Source: Euptelea pleiosperma
Taxonomy: Eukaryota; Streptophyta; Magnoliopsida; Ranunculales; Eupteleaceae
Length of the DNA: 64,000 nt
Assembly (NCBI GenBank): GCA_035048495.1
Contig: CM068548.1
Coordinates: 3,472,001 to 3,536,000, forward strand
Direction: 5' to 3'
Of the stretch, positions 20,310-32,100 are shown piece by piece. Under the pieces are notes generated by a model that was not told where the DNA came from, did no database searches, and saw nothing but the letters and a program-made list of their open reading frames with translations. The translations under genes and the position numbers were made by a program. The stretch's first letter is position 1, and every line of letters begins with the position of its first letter.

Positions 20310-22718
20310 ATGGCTGCTTCAATCATTTTTGTTTGGTATCTAATAATACCACTTCTTTCCTCCTTTCATGCCTCCCATGCTCAGATTCCTCCCAATATAA
20401 CCCTTGGTGATTCACTTATCTCTGGAACAAATAACTCTTGGCTCTCTCCCTCTGGCGATTTCGGTTTCGGTTTCTACCCTCTCGGTGATGATCGTTTCCT
20501 TATTGGAATTTGGTTCGATAAGATCCCAAACAAGACACTAGTTTGGTCGGCAAATCGAAACAGACCAGCTCCAATTAATTCGTCAGTCAGGTTTACTTGG
20601 GAAGGCCAGCTTACGGCCACATACTCCAATGGAGAGTCGGATCAGATATACCAAGGTGCCACTGCAAGATGGGGGATTATGCAAGACGACGGCAATTTTG
20701 TCTTGAAGGACTCCTCTTCAAATATCCTTTGGCAGAGCTTCGTCGATGCAACTCCAACCGACACTCTCTTACCAGGCCAAGATTTTGGTACCGGCAAGAA
20801 GCTATATTCCAATGTGAACGGGACTGTGGACTACTCAACCGGACGATTCATGTTGGAGATGCAAACAGACGGCAATCTGGTGCTCTCTGCATACCATTTC
20901 TCAGATCCCGGTTACTGGTACACCACTGCAATTAACCCGCCGAATGTGAGATTGGTTTTCAATAACCAGAGTGCATTAATGTACCTGGTTAATAGCAATG
21001 GCATTTTCAAAAATTTATCTACGAACGTACCCATGCCCGTTGAAGATTATTACCACAGGGCAACGATCGACGACTATGGAAATTTCCAGCAATATGCCTA
21101 CCACAAAGGAAATAGAAGCCAATGGATGAAGGTGTGGAGTGCAATAACGGAGCCATGCACTGTGAATGCTGTTTGTGGGGTGTTCGGCCTATGCACTTCA
21201 CCTGATAATGATACAGTTATCTGTGATTGCTTGCCAGGTACTACTCCATTGGATTCCTACAATATTTCCAAAGGATGTTATCGGGAGGTCGTGCCCGATC
21301 AATTTTGTGGACAAAATCCACCCGAGACGAACTTTACAGTGGAAGTGATAGATGATGCTGATTTTCCAAATCACGGTTGGGCAGATTTAGGGCAAATCAC
21401 TCCTGCAGATGTAGAGAGCTGCAAGAGAGCAGTCATGATTGATTGCTATTGCGGGGCTGCTACGTTAGTGAATTCGACTTGTTACAAGAAAAGAATGCCT
21501 TTGTTGAATGCAAGAAGGAGCCTCCCTTCTACTAATGGAACAAAGGCATTTATCAAGGTGGCGAATAGAACTAACAGCTCGGATAGTCGAGATCATAGTG
21601 ACACAAATAATTCTGACTCCGGGTTTCCGCTAGAAGCTGGTCTTTTAATAAGCGTAGTACTTGCTTTACTGTTTGCAACCGTTGCCTTCTACAATCACCT
21701 TGTAGCTCGACGATACAGACTGAGAAAACCCTCTTCAAATGTGACTACAGAGGCGAATAACTTGAGGGCATTTACATTTCAGGAGCTCTATGAAGGAACA
21801 AATGGGTTCAGTGACATACTAGGTCAAGGAGCTTTTGGGACAGTTTACTGCGGGACTCTAATCTCGGAGGATAACACAACTGAGATTGCTGTGAAGCAAC
21901 TGGAGAAGGTGATTGAACAAGGAGAAAAGGAATTTGTTACGGAGCTGAGAGTAATCGGACGCACACATCATAAGAATTTGGTTCAGCTGTTGGGTTTTTG
22001 CGACGAGGGCAATCATCGGCTTCTGGTTTACGAGTTAATGAAGAATGGCTCGCTATCTGGTTTCCTATTCAGGGAGGGGGAGAAGCCCAGCTGGGATCTT
22101 AGGGCCGAAATAGCAATAGGAATTGCAAGAGGCCTGTTATACTTGCACGAAGGATGCGATACTCAGATCATCCATTGCGACATAAAACCCCAGAATGTGT
22201 TACTTGATGATAACTACACTGCTAAGATTGCAGATTTTGGTATAGCGAAGCTTCTGATGAAAGACCAAACTCGAACTAGCACCAATGCCAGAGGAACAAT
22301 GGGTTACATGGCACCAGAATGGCTCAAGAATGCTCCCATAACGACCAAAGTGGATGTCTACAGCTTTGGAGTCATGTTGCTTGAGATTATTTGTTGTAGA
22401 AGGCACATAGAGTTGAACCGGGTCGAGGAGGAGACTGAAGAGGAGGACCTAGTCCTAACAGATTGGGTTTTATGTTGTACGAGAGGTGGGAAGCTGGAGA
22501 TTGTTGTGAGTCACGACGCAGAGGTATTGATTGATTTCAAGAGGTTTGAGAGGATGGCCATGGTGGGATTATGGTGCGTTCACCCGGACCCAATTCTTCG
22601 ACCATCTATGAAGAAAGTGATTCAAATGTTGGAAGGGGTGATCGAAGTTGGTGTTCCACCTCTGTTCTATTCACAGTTGTATGGCAACTTCCAGTGCAGT
22701 TCTAAATCAGATATATAA
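20310..22718 (+). CDS. G-type lectin S-receptor-like Ser/Thr protein kinase, LECRK type (copy 1)
   Basis: Single-exon receptor-like kinase of 802 residues for the plasma membrane. Residues 1-24 form a signal peptide (hydrophobic, ending HASHAQ). A bulb-type lectin domain spans about 28-155 ([31 protein letters not shown]). A Cys-rich EGF-like stretch lies at about 280-325 ([13 protein letters not shown]) and a PAN-like region at about 325-410. A transmembrane helix is at about 437-462. The kinase begins near 500: GQGAFGTVY glycine loop, AVKQLE lysine, HCDIKPQN catalytic loop at about 622, IADFGIAKL, and [11 protein letters not shown]. The catalytic loop has Cys instead of Arg before Asp, so it is a non-RD kinase, the class associated with pattern-recognition immunity. 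All catalytic residues are present and the frame is intact. The start is chosen because it directly precedes the signal peptide. The ligand is unknown. Confidence 0.95.
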   Translation: MAASIIFVWYLIIPLLSSFHASHAQIPPNITLGDSLISGTNNSWLSPSGDFGFGFYPLGDDRFLIGIWFDKIPNKTLVWSANRNRPAPINSSVRFTWEGQLTATYSNGESDQIYQGATARWGIMQDDGNFVLKDSSSNILWQSFVDATPTDTLLPGQDFGTGKKLYSNVNGTVDYSTGRFMLEMQTDGNLVLSAYHFSDPGYWYTTAINPPNVRLVFNNQSALMYLVNSNGIFKNLSTNVPMPVEDYYHRATIDDYGNFQQYAYHKGNRSQWMKVWSAITEPCTVNAVCGVFGLCTSPDNDTVICDCLPGTTPLDSYNISKGCYREVVPDQFCGQNPPETNFTVEVIDDADFPNHGWADLGQITPADVESCKRAVMIDCYCGAATLVNSTCYKKRMPLLNARRSLPSTNGTKAFIKVANRTNSSDSRDHSDTNNSDSGFPLEAGLLISVVLALLFATVAFYNHLVARRYRLRKPSSNVTTEANNLRAFTFQELYEGTNGFSDILGQGAFGTVYCGTLISEDNTTEIAVKQLEKVIEQGEKEFVTELRVIGRTHHKNLVQLLGFCDEGNHRLLVYELMKNGSLSGFLFREGEKPSWDLRAEIAIGIARGLLYLHEGCDTQIIHCDIKPQNVLLDDNYTAKIADFGIAKLLMKDQTRTSTNARGTMGYMAPEWLKNAPITTKVDVYSFGVMLLEIICCRRHIELNRVEEETEEEDLVLTDWVLCCTRGGKLEIVVSHDAEVLIDFKRFERMAMVGLWCVHPDPILRPSMKKVIQMLEGVIEVGVPPLFYSQLYGNFQCSSKSDI

Positions 22719-23186
22719 AGTACATATTGCCCAAGGTCATAATAAGTTAGATTTGGGTACCAATTGATGCCTATTTTTTTTTTTTTATGAGTTCATAGGA
22801 TTGTAGGGAGAAAGATTTTGTCATTGGAAATGAAAAATGAAATTAATAGGGTTATAAGATATCTTTTCAATGCTTAACAATGAATGAAATCATCAGAGGA
22901 GAATTAATTCTTAGACAATAAGATTGTACTAGTATTATGCACACCAAGAGGCACCTTATAGTACAAAGGAATTCAAAAAATGGAGCAAAATAGCATAAGG
23001 AACAGTGCAAGGCGTTTGACTTGTCTTGCAAAATATTTGAAGATAAAGAAGCTCTCACAATGATTTAAACACCTTAACTCTCAAACTTTTTGAGATAAGG
23101 GAGATGAATAGGAAATTTAAAGACAATAGCTATGGCGTGAAGAGGATCATTGAAATTTCACCGGTCCGTTCTCTTTAATCCAATAT
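22719..23186. other. 3' flank of LECRK copy 1
   Basis: AT-rich sequence with a T-run near 22770. No gene or clear element seen. Confidence 0.5.
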
Positions 23187-25372
23187 ACCTAAAAGGGGGT
23201 TGATTAGGTATTTAAAATTAATTATACATATACAGTTTTACTGGTGTATGGTAGGGGAACAAAATCGCATGCCTTAGTTGTTTAATAAAAGATTATCACA
23301 ACCGACTCAAATCGAATATACCTCCGTGGTATTTTTTTTTTGTTGTTTGATCTAATCAAGATAAATTGCGGAATACGAACAAACAATCACACAAGACGAG
23401 ATTTTTACGTAAAAACTTTAGCTAAAGAAAAACCACGGGACAACGTCCAGACGGAAAGTATCACGAACTGAAAAGTTAAACGAAACAAAATTTACCTACG
23501 CAGCACCGTTGCAAATACAGCTTCCAACCGTAGCCAAGGCTTATTGCTGATGCGTCCACGTCCTCTGAATCAACGCTATGAATACACGCGCGCCCTTCCA
23601 ACCAAGAAGCCTTGTCCGCTTGTTCAATTTGGTACACCGCAAACCTACCGTCGATCGGCTCCTCCGATCTTAATTCTCAACACTCCCGCCTTTGCAGAAG
23701 GTGAAAGATTCAGTACACCCTGAACCCTAGGTTACTCAAATGGTGTTGAGTCACACTAGTACACTCAAGCTACTAGGTCGAATATAGAAGTGGAAGACCT
23801 AAGCTGAGGAAAGGATCAAGCACTTGGCTTTGATCAAGAAGAGAACAAGCTCACAAGATGTGAATGGAAAACAAGCTTCTTGCTCTTCGAATGGACACTC
23901 TAATAAATAAAACATTTTCTTCTCTCTCTTGAAGATTGAGTCACTCTGTGTCTCTATGTATGTTTAGAGAAGGCATAGAAGGATTATATTTATAAAATTT
24001 CATGACCCTGAGTCGTGCAGAACGTTGGATAATGGAACCAAGAATTTTGGATTTTATAAGGATCGATTATATGCATGGTCCAATCGATCGATTGTACATT
24101 GGGTCCAATCGATTATGCCATGTCCAATCGATTAGAGATAAGTGTCCAATCGATTTGGCTTAATAAGATTTCTATTCCGAAGGCTTCAATCGATTACACA
24201 GAGTCTCCAATCAATTTGACTCAAATAAGTTTCTGTCCCGAAGACTCCAATCGATTTCACAGTCTCCAATCGATTTGACTCAAATAAGTTTATCTCGAAG
24301 ACTCCAATCGATTTCACAGAGTCCCCAATCGATTGGGCTGAAATAAGTTTCTGCCTCGTTGCTTCCAATCGATTACACAGAGTCCTCCAATCGATTGGGC
24401 CATATCCAATTGATTGGGGATAAGTGTCAAATCGATTGGACTATCCCAATAGTCAATTTCTTGACTCAGACTCGGGTCAGTCCAATGACTAGGTCTGACC
24501 ATTATATTTTATTCATTTTAACAAATTCCTATGGCCACTAAGTCACTTACCTTCCTAATCGAGCGTACATAATCTTTAACTGACAAATCAACAGGTACTC
24601 AGATGACTCCTATCGTCAACCATCTGATTTATGATGTCTCTGTCTTCTAGTCTTCACGTTGTCGGCGAAGTATGCGTACCACGACATCTCCACACTACAC
24701 TAGTGCTCGTAGGAATAGTTACAAGAATATTTTTATGTCAAATGAAATCTTTACCAAATTTAATATGAAATATTCCTTACAATTATTAGATAATGCAACA
24801 CTTATATCTTTATCATTACTGTTCTTGAGTCCATGTGTTCTAAACCAATTGCAGGGTGACCACGTAATGTAGTAGAATGCATGAACGAATAAGGAAGAAG
24901 ATCTTTGTCTCCTACGTACCTAAATGCAACCTTGAATCCACAAGGCAAAAAAACACAGGGGACAACCCAAGAGAAATTGAAATACTCTCAATCTATATAA
25001 CAAAACACAGCAGTTGTCTCCCCCTCTTATAGGCTTCATATATCCAAGGGCCCATATCAACCCTTATATAAATTAAAATTTAGACTGTTGGATTAATTTA
25101 ACAAGGAATGTCTCCCCACTTATACCCCTCTTATCAGCTTCACAAAGGATGACCGAGATCTTATGCCCCAAATGGACTATGGATCTCAAACACTCATTTG
25201 AGCTTTTGAGAGTGGACATAGGTGTTGCGACACCGAACCACTATATATCTTTGTGTTGTAAATTGTTTCTCTCTATTTCTCTACTACTTTCAATTGATTG
25301 TTTAATTATATACATGCATATTAGTAATCAACTTAGAAAAAATTAAAATAGACCTATTCACCCCCTCTAAGT
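23187..25372. mobile_element. LTR-like element (copia-type ends), about 2.2 kb
   Basis: It begins near TACCTAAAAGGGGGTTGATT and ends near CCTATTCACCCCCTCTAAG. These are roughly inverted to each other and like the LTR end next to the copia primer-binding site at 39951-40015. A second copy starts at 62512 and runs off the window: both share TTGATCTAATC, GATTTTTACGT, GCGTCCACGTCCTCT and GATTCAGTACACCCTGAACC in order. No coding region. The exact TG/CA ends were not fixed, so solo LTR is the best guess. Confidence 0.55.
24061..24442. repeat. Array of CCAATCGATT motifs
   Basis: Ten exact CAATCGATT words and several one-base variants occur within 380 bp. Most are embedded in larger units such as GACTCCAATCGATTTCACAG followed by AAATAAGTTTCT. 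CAATCGATT contains the palindrome ATCGAT. The array lies inside the LTR-like element. It may be a regulatory repeat array or a simple tandem expansion. Confidence 0.8.
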
Positions 25373-25714
25373 CTTTTCGTATCAATACAAAGAGAACTTC
25401 AGTCTATACCTAGTTAATAAGCAGGTTTGCTTTGGAAATATGGAAGTAATGGGATGGAGGAGCATTTATGAATTGAGTACAGTAACAGGGAATTAATAGG
25501 TGCCTAGGTTAGGAAAAACTTCTTTTATAGGCAACTCATATGTGTGTATCATAAAGTGGACATTTTAATGAACATTTTATTAAGAAAATATTTAATGAAC
25601 TAAGAGGTTGCCTATAGGTGCCTCGGTGAAAGTGATGTGAGTGTCGTATGAACGTTGTGTGAAGGGTGTGCTCCAACCTTAGTTTTAGCTTTAAAGTAGT
25701 AACTAGGAGTGGGC
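25373..25714. other. Spacer
   Basis: No gene seen. It contains a short repeat of AACATTTTATTAAG/AAATATTTAATGAAC type. Confidence 0.4.
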
Positions 25715-26570
25715 ACGTGAGTGATTGTAAGGGCATCTTTGGAAGAAGTAGCGAAACAAGAAAAGTCTAACCCAGATAGTAGTTTTCAAAGATTAATTTG
25801 GAGGGAAAATCAAGGAAACTCTTGTTGTTTAAACTACAACTTGAAATATATATATACAAATTCAATATTTTTGCCATTGATTTTAATTCAAAATAAAAGA
25901 TCTAAAAATAAGTTCAAAACTCAAGAATTTCATGAACATTGAGCGATTGTAGTGGCATATTTGAAAGAAGTGGCGAAATAAGAGAGTTTTACCCCAAAGG
26001 GTAGTTTTGGAAGATTAGTTTGGAGGGGGAAATCTGTAAATTGAAACAAATCAAAGCACTGTTTGAGAATCAAAAATCTGAAGTTGTCCATGCAACATAT
26101 GAGTAGTTTAGAAATAATAAAAATGGCATGCTAAGTAATTAAATATTTATCAAGGGGCAAATTATAAATTAATGGCATGAAAATGAACTAATAATGGCAA
26201 CATAGGTGCCTAAATGGGTTGCATTTGAGTGATTGTAAGGACCTTTTTGAAAGAAGTAGCAAAATAAGAAAGTTTCAACCTAATGGGCAGTTTGGAAGAT
26301 TAATTTGGAGGGGGAATCTGTAAACAGTGGCAACTCTAGGCACAATTAGAAAAGGGTTGGATAAAATGGCATTGTAAGTAATTAATTTAGTGATCATGAA
26401 TGGATTTTATTTTAAAATATAACTAATGGCATGAGAAGTAATTATGTGGTTATATCAAGGGGCTGTATTGAAAATAAGAATGGTGGCAAATAAAATAATT
26501 AAGTATCTATCAAGGGGCATTTAATGAAGTTTAGGCAGATATGGGTATTTAATGATTTGAGTACGGTCGA
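25715..26570. repeat. Dispersed non-coding repeat, internally triplicated
   Basis: The block GAGTGATTGTAAGGGCAT, GAAGAAGTAGCGAAA, then AGATTAATTTGGAGGG occurs at about 25715, 25940 and 26225. Between and after the blocks, AATGGCATG-GTAAGTAATTAA words repeat. A related copy lies at about 52045-52520. I recognise no protein or known ends. Confidence 0.6.
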
Positions 26571-26594
26571 ATGGAAATTTTTTATCCTCACATT

Positions 26595-26842
26595 TTTTTT
26601 ACGATGGACCACAAAATGAGCCACGTGGCATGCTCTTAGAGACCACTGACCGTATGGATGTTTGGCCCATCCCTAGGTGGAGTTACATACCAAAATTCAG
26701 CTTGATTATTAATTTCTATCCATTGGATTCGAGTCTTTTTCATAGTTTATTTTTAACCATGGATTTATAAGCATTATATGGGGTACTCAGATCCAAAGGA
26801 TAGAAATCAATAATCAAGTTGATTTTTGGTATGTAGGTAATG
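26595..26842. mobile_element. MITE-core copy truncated on the right
   Basis: It contains the left arm (CCGTATGGATGTTTGGCCCA), the centre (ATTATATGGGGTACTCAGAT) and the start of the right arm (TTGATTTTTGGTATGTAGGT). It stops abruptly at about 26842, where GC-rich organelle-like DNA begins. Confidence 0.75.
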
Positions 26843-27900
26843 CTCCCTCCCAATGCCTCGCGTAGAGTAACCGCGGCCTCAATCAATCGATATTGGTAGC
26901 AGGGGGGAGGGGTCGAAAAGAAAATGTCCGAGGCGGCTGGGTCGGATGCTCGCAATCATTCTTTCTTTCTCTCTCCCAATGACCAGGAGTCGATCCGATA
27001 CGATCCATCACTCCCTCTATCAATCAATCGAGCAATCCCCTTCTCTAGGCAGCAGGGGCGACCAACAAGCAATCCTTTCGCTCACCGCATTCATCCCTTC
27101 CAGCATCAGAACGAGGGTTCAGTTCGGATGTTCCTTCAGAGGCGAGGAGAGAGATAGTCTAATTTCCACCCCCGGGCACAATACAATAGTAGGTAGCAAT
27201 TGAGTCTCTTCCGTCTGCCTCTCGGCGCCCGAAAGCGGGGGCAGGGGACGGCATGTCTAGGAACAGCTCTGAAGGTTCGAACCGGTCTTCTCCTCTAGAA
27301 GCAGGTGGGCCAGTGGGAGGAATCTATCAATCTGTTCCAGAAAGGGAGCTGCCTCGGAAGCAATTTAGTCTGTCCCTTGGTGGCCTCCGTACGTACGAAT
27401 ACCGGTCATTGCCACACCTGTTAGCTTCCCCCCGATCGATGGATGGATGGATACAGAGATTTGTTTGGTCCCCCACTGCCCGATTGATTGCGAATTCGAC
27501 CTAGCTCCACGCTAATCGATTGAAAGATATCCCCCTTTCCATTAACCACCCATCTCCTGTCATGATCGGCCAGCAATTGATCCCTGAACCCCCATTCCCA
27601 TCCGTTTCTTTAAATCCCAATCAACAGGTAGCCGCAAGGGGTTCTCTATCAACAGGGCATTTAGTTCCGTCATTAGATCCGTCTATTCGGGGAGCGAGGC
27701 GGGGCCTTCCCTCTCAAATCTCATTCTCTGGAGAAGGCATCGGGGGAGCAGGGCTAGCAGGAGATGATCCAGGAAGCATTGAAGCGGCTCCAGAAGCAGG
27801 TACCGGAGGGTTCCTTACACCATTCCATTTCTTCCAGTCCATTCCATGCGATGGGCACCAGTCGTTTGAATCCTCTTTCCTCCGGGGTACCTTGGTCCTT
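26843..27900. other. Probable mitochondrial DNA insertion (NUMT), left part
   Basis: Composition changes sharply to about 50% GC with the texture of plant mitochondrial intergenic DNA (for example CCGAGGCGGCTGGGTCGGAT, CTTTCTTTCTCTCTCCCAAT, GATGGATGGATGG). Open frames at 26924-27157, 27253-27504 and 27520-27927 resemble unnamed mitochondrial ORFs but show no domain. No conserved mitochondrial gene was recognised, so the origin is inferred from composition and style only. Confidence 0.5.
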
Positions 27901-28061
27901 TTTTTTTTTTCTGGTGTATTCTTTTGAAACATTTAGTTGTTTTATGATTGTTGTATGTTTTGCTTAGACATGGTTTTTATGCGTGATGTTTATGGTTGGA
28001 ATTTATGAGTATGAACAGCGGAGTAAAAGCACTGTTGTCACTTTTTTTGTAATGGGATGTG
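27901..28061. other. Junction between organelle-like DNA and the gypsy fragment
   Basis: A T-run and AT-rich sequence, possibly the 3' untranslated part of the retroelement read on the minus strand. Confidence 0.35.
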
Positions 28062-30600
28062 TTAACAATAGTATGCTTTTAGCCATTTCGCATTGATTGG
28101 CTCCTTGATTTGGTCGCCGTCTGGGCTCGACAGATAATAGTAGCCACTTGAGGCGGTGCCTCGTACAATATAGGGTCCTTCCCAGTTGGCTGCAAATTTA
28201 GGCGCCGAGCCTTGTTGCCTGATGTGTATGCTGGTGCGAAGGACTAAGTCTCCTTCTTTGAATGTTCGTTCTCGCACCATTTTGTCGTATGCTCGGGCAA
28301 TGCGTTGCCGATAGACATCTGCATGTTGTTCTGCCTTGGTTCTTTTTTCATCAAGGGCTTCGATTTCTGCTAACCTTGCTTCATCATACTCTGAGCTTTC
28401 GATCCCGCTTGCGCGTGCAGAGGGTCTTTTTTTTTCGACTGGCAAAACCGCTTCTGCGCCGTAGACTAGTGAAAACGGGGATGTTCCGGTTGCACTTCGT
28501 TTTGACGTCCGATATGCCCATAACGCCAGGGGAAGTTGCTCATGCGGGTTGTCATGGACGGTTCGGCTTAAGATTCTGATCAATGTTTTGTTTGTTGCCT
28601 CTGCCTGTCCATTTCCCGGGTGTAGACTTTAAGTGTTTGATTCCGTAGCTGGCAAGTAGTTGGCGTACATGTCGGTTGACAAATGGGGTTCCGTTATCGG
28701 AAACGATGTGCTTTGGGAGGCATATGATGTTTTCTTTGAGGCGATTTTCGGTCCTGTAGCCGATGTCAAGGGAATGGCTTCGACCCTGACGGAACGGAAA
28801 TCGTAAAAGGTATTCCATTCCGTGGCCCAAATGTGTTGCTTTGAAGAGTTGGGGTTGATGGGGCCGATGAGGTCAAGACCCCAAGCATAAAAGGGCCAAG
28901 GGCTTGCTGTGTACTGCAGGGGCTGGGCTGGCGCATGGATGAGATCACCGTGAATTTGGCATTTGTGGCATTTCTGAACAAAGCTGGCCGTCTTCCATTG
29001 TTGGCCAATAGTACCCCTCCTTTAGGATTTGTTGGTACAGTTTCTTCTTTCCCTGGTGTTCTCCGGCGTCGCCGGCGTGAACTTCTTTCATTACTTGGTT
29101 GGCTTCCTCCCATCCAAGGCAACGGAGTACCTGTTAACCCTCTCCTGTAAAGAACATCTCCTTCTAAGATGAACCGTTTGGCGTGTTTTTGCTTTTGCCT
29201 TCCTTTCGGTCATCTGGGAGGGCGTTGTTACGGAGAAACTGGACATATGGAGTCCGCCAGTCAGTATCATGGTCCACGAAAGAGACTTCTGCGAGGATTG
29301 GCTTGGCATGTCCGAGACTTTTTTTTATAGCATTGCCTGAGCCTCTTTGGACATCTCGGGCCAGTAATAGCCAAGACGTTGGAGACGTCTGTAGAGTGTG
29401 ACGTCCAATGTCTGTCCACATACGTCCTTGTGGACTTTGTTTAGCGTCTCTGTTGCTTCTGCTCGGCCCAGGCATCTTGCTAGGGCGCCGTCAGGTTGAC
29501 GATGGTAGAGCACGCCGTTAAGGATTGTGAAGGGCTTTATGGCTTTGAGGGATTGAGCTTGGTCGCCGTAGGGCGAGAGGAGTTGTTGTATCAAAGGATG
29601 TCTCCAGTCCTGCTCTTTGTCTTTCTCTTGCTCATTGGTGGTGGATAGCCAGGTGGCTGGAAGAGTTCGTTTGAGGACTTTGATGTTAACCTCATCTTCT
29701 GTCATCCTTAACTTGGAGGCCAGGGTCGCTAAGGCGTCGGCGTGGCGGTTCTCAGTTCTCCCTATGTGAACTAATGCTGTTTCGCCAAAGTGGCGCAGTA
29801 GATGTTGTGCTTCCGCTCTGTAGGGCGCCAAATTGGTCTCTTTCAAGGCGTAGACACCAGTCATTTGGCTGACTATGAGTTTGGAATCGCCCTTTATGTC
29901 CAAGTGCTTGATTCCCATCTGTTTTGCAACGGCGAGTCCGAGTAGAAGTGCTTCATATTCGGCGACATTGTTTGTGCATGGGAAAGACAGTTTGAAGGAT
30001 AGAGACGTTGAGGTGCCATCGGGAGAAGTTAGAACGATTCCGGCGCCGCCACCGTCTGAGGCCATCAAAGTGCATTTGCCATCTGTCATTTTCCTCTGCT
30101 AATGCGATTGTGGCTGGTGGTTCGCCAGGGATATCTTCACAGAGTTCGGACATGTCGGCGCCAGGAAAGGCTGCCAGTAAGTCAGCAACGGCTTGTCCCT
30201 TAATGGCCTTGGGTGTGATGCACTTAATGTCAAATTCAGACAATTGTAGCAACCATTTTGCCGCTCTTCCTGTTAGGGCTGGTTTGGATAGGAGGAATCG
30301 AAGAGGATCAGACTTCGTGATGAGGTTCACTTTGGCCGATAGCATGTAGTGACGAAATTTTGGCAAGGCAATTCCTTTCAACTTTGGGATAGCGGAGCTC
30401 GGCGTCTTTGAGTCTTCGGCTGATTTATTATACTGGTCTTTCTGTGCCACTTTCGTCTTCTTGAGCGAGCAGGGCGCCGATAGCTTTGTCAGTAGATGCA
30501 AGGTACAACGTGGTTTTTGGGCTATTGGTGCCATCATGGTTGGAGTGGCTGTCATTAGCGTTTGAATTTTCTTAAATGCACTTTGTTGTTCTTGTTTCCA
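28062..30600 (-). mobile_element. Ty3/gypsy pol fragment: end of reverse transcriptase, RNase H, integrase (degenerate)
   Basis: On the minus strand, from 30555 down: the RT-RNase H connection (FRHYMLSAKVNLITKSDPLR, then GQAVADLLAAFP). Then RNase H with acidic residues in HFDG, NNVAEYEALLLG, IKGDSKLIVSQ and NRHADALATLAS (30085-29690). Then the integrase zinc-binding region HKDVCGQT...LQRLGYYWPEM (29450-29330). Then the integrase core WGLDLIGPINPN, VSDNGTPFVNRHVRQL and GQAEATNKTLIR (28900-28560). The C-terminal region ends INAKWLKAYYC at 28062. The domain order RT-RH-INT fits Ty3/gypsy. The frame changes several times and LTRs, gag and most of RT are missing, so it is a dead fragment. It sits between two stretches of organelle-like DNA. 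Confidence 0.9.
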
Positions 30601-31230
30601 AGTTCACTTGGCATCTTTCTTCTTTCTTTTCGTGAATATTTTTGGATAAGAAAAACAAGTCCGAAAGCCCCACCTTCCTAGCCGCGTGTTAAGGTGGTGC
30701 AAGGCGTTCGATCTATTGGTCTTTTCAAGTGCAATCCTACAAGTATCGGAGGGGGCTCTTATTGAAACCTAGGTTGGCAGTTCCCTAGCCCCCCGCCCTA
30801 CGCGATGAAGGAACCACTAAATCATCCCGTGATGCGAATAGCTGGAACTGGATCGAGTGGAAAAGCATCTGTTATCAATTGGGGCATTCAGGCTATATTG
30901 CCCGTAGAAAAGAACTACCAAATGCTAACCTATGATAAGATCTTCATCTCATTCTATGAGTCGGAAGTCACCAACCATCACTCTTAACTCACACATAAGA
31001 AATTGATCATCTCACTTCAACAAGCGATGGGCATAACAAACCATCACATTGACTTCTATTCGGTAATACAGTGGAAATGGAAAAGCACTTTGATTCTTAA
31101 TTTGGGTTGGATGGGACGCGACGAAGACCCTTTTACAAGTGATAGATATTGAAAAGAAAATAAAGACTTTGAAACAGACTGTTAAAGTATAGGTTCAAAG
31201 TACTCAACCATGAATTGACTCTAGGTCAAT
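30601..31230. other. Probable mitochondrial DNA insertion, right part
   Basis: Sequence of the same character as 26843-27900 resumes beyond the gypsy fragment (GAAAGCCCCACCTTCCTAGC, CTAGCCCCCCGCCCTACGCG, GGAACTGGATCGAGTGG). An open frame at 30805-30987 has no recognised domain. The right border before the MITE at 31301 is approximate. Confidence 0.45.
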
Positions 31231-31300
31231 GGATTTATCGTATACGTTCAAAGTAGTTGCAAAATAAGTGCATGACGACGCGCATCAATGGACTCGGACT

Positions 31301-31706
31301 GAGTAAAACTTGTGTCACAAGATGTTGTGACGGAAACCGGTCACGGCACTCAATATGAGCCACGTGGCATACTATCAGAGGGCGCTGACCGTATGGATGT
31401 TTGGCCAGTCCCTCCGTGGACCTACAAACCAAAACTCAGCCTGATTAGTGATTTATAACCTTTGGATTTTTGCACCCAAATAACGCTCAATAATGCTCAA
31501 ATTCCTACTATTAAAATCAACCCGTGAAAATAACTTCAATGGAATCGGCTAGAAATCACTAATCAAGCTGATTTTTTGTGTACCGTTCCACCAAGGGACT
31601 GGTCAAACATCCATACGGTCATAGTCATCTAATAGTATGCCATGTGGCTCGTATTGAATGCTGTGACCGGCTTCCGTCACAACATCTTGTGACACAAGTT
31701 TTACTC
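31301..31706. mobile_element. Complete 406-bp foldback MITE, reference copy of the core family
   Basis: Both ends read GAGTAAAACTTGTGTCACAA inwards, and arms of over 100 bp are inverted. The family core is in the order AGCCACGTGGCAT, GACCGTATGGATGTTTGGCC, GTGGACCTACA, ATCAGCCTGATTAGTGAT, then AAATCACTAATCA-GCTGATTTT, CACCAAGGGA, CAAACATCCATACGGTCA and ATGCCATGTGGCT. It is flanked by GGACT at 31296-31300 and 31707-31711, a possible 5-bp target duplication. No coding capacity. Confidence 0.85.
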
Positions 31707-32100
31707 GGACTTGGAAGTCTTGGAGGGGAGCTGTGATCCGTGGAAAATTCTCTCAGATTCAATTAGCGTGATGAACTAGTCTCGTTTCCGACGTGGATGT
31801 CTAGATCCAATCAGTGTTGCCAAGTGAGAGGTCGACACACGCAACTCGAAAATTGGTCCACCTAAGAAAAACTTTCCTCACTTAGGCCCCTAATCAACCG
31901 CTATGTTCACTATGGATTAAAAAAAAAAAAAAAAAAACCTTGGGTATTTAGTAATACACCCCCGAAATTTGAAAATAATTAGTGATACCCCACCCCTTAT
32001 ACTTTCAAATTTTGAAATTACCCATTGACCTAATTTAACTTGGTCGGGATCCGCGAACCAACCTTTTTGCGATTGCAATGGCCTTCATTGATTCATTATT

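Noticed and set aside
27270..27290. tRNA-like T-arm (GGTTCGAACC)
   Set aside because: No acceptor stem, D-arm or anticodon arm could be built around it.
26843..27900. Plastid origin of the GC-rich insert
   Set aside because: No plastid gene or tRNA recognised. The texture fits mitochondrial intergenic DNA better, and even that remains unproved.
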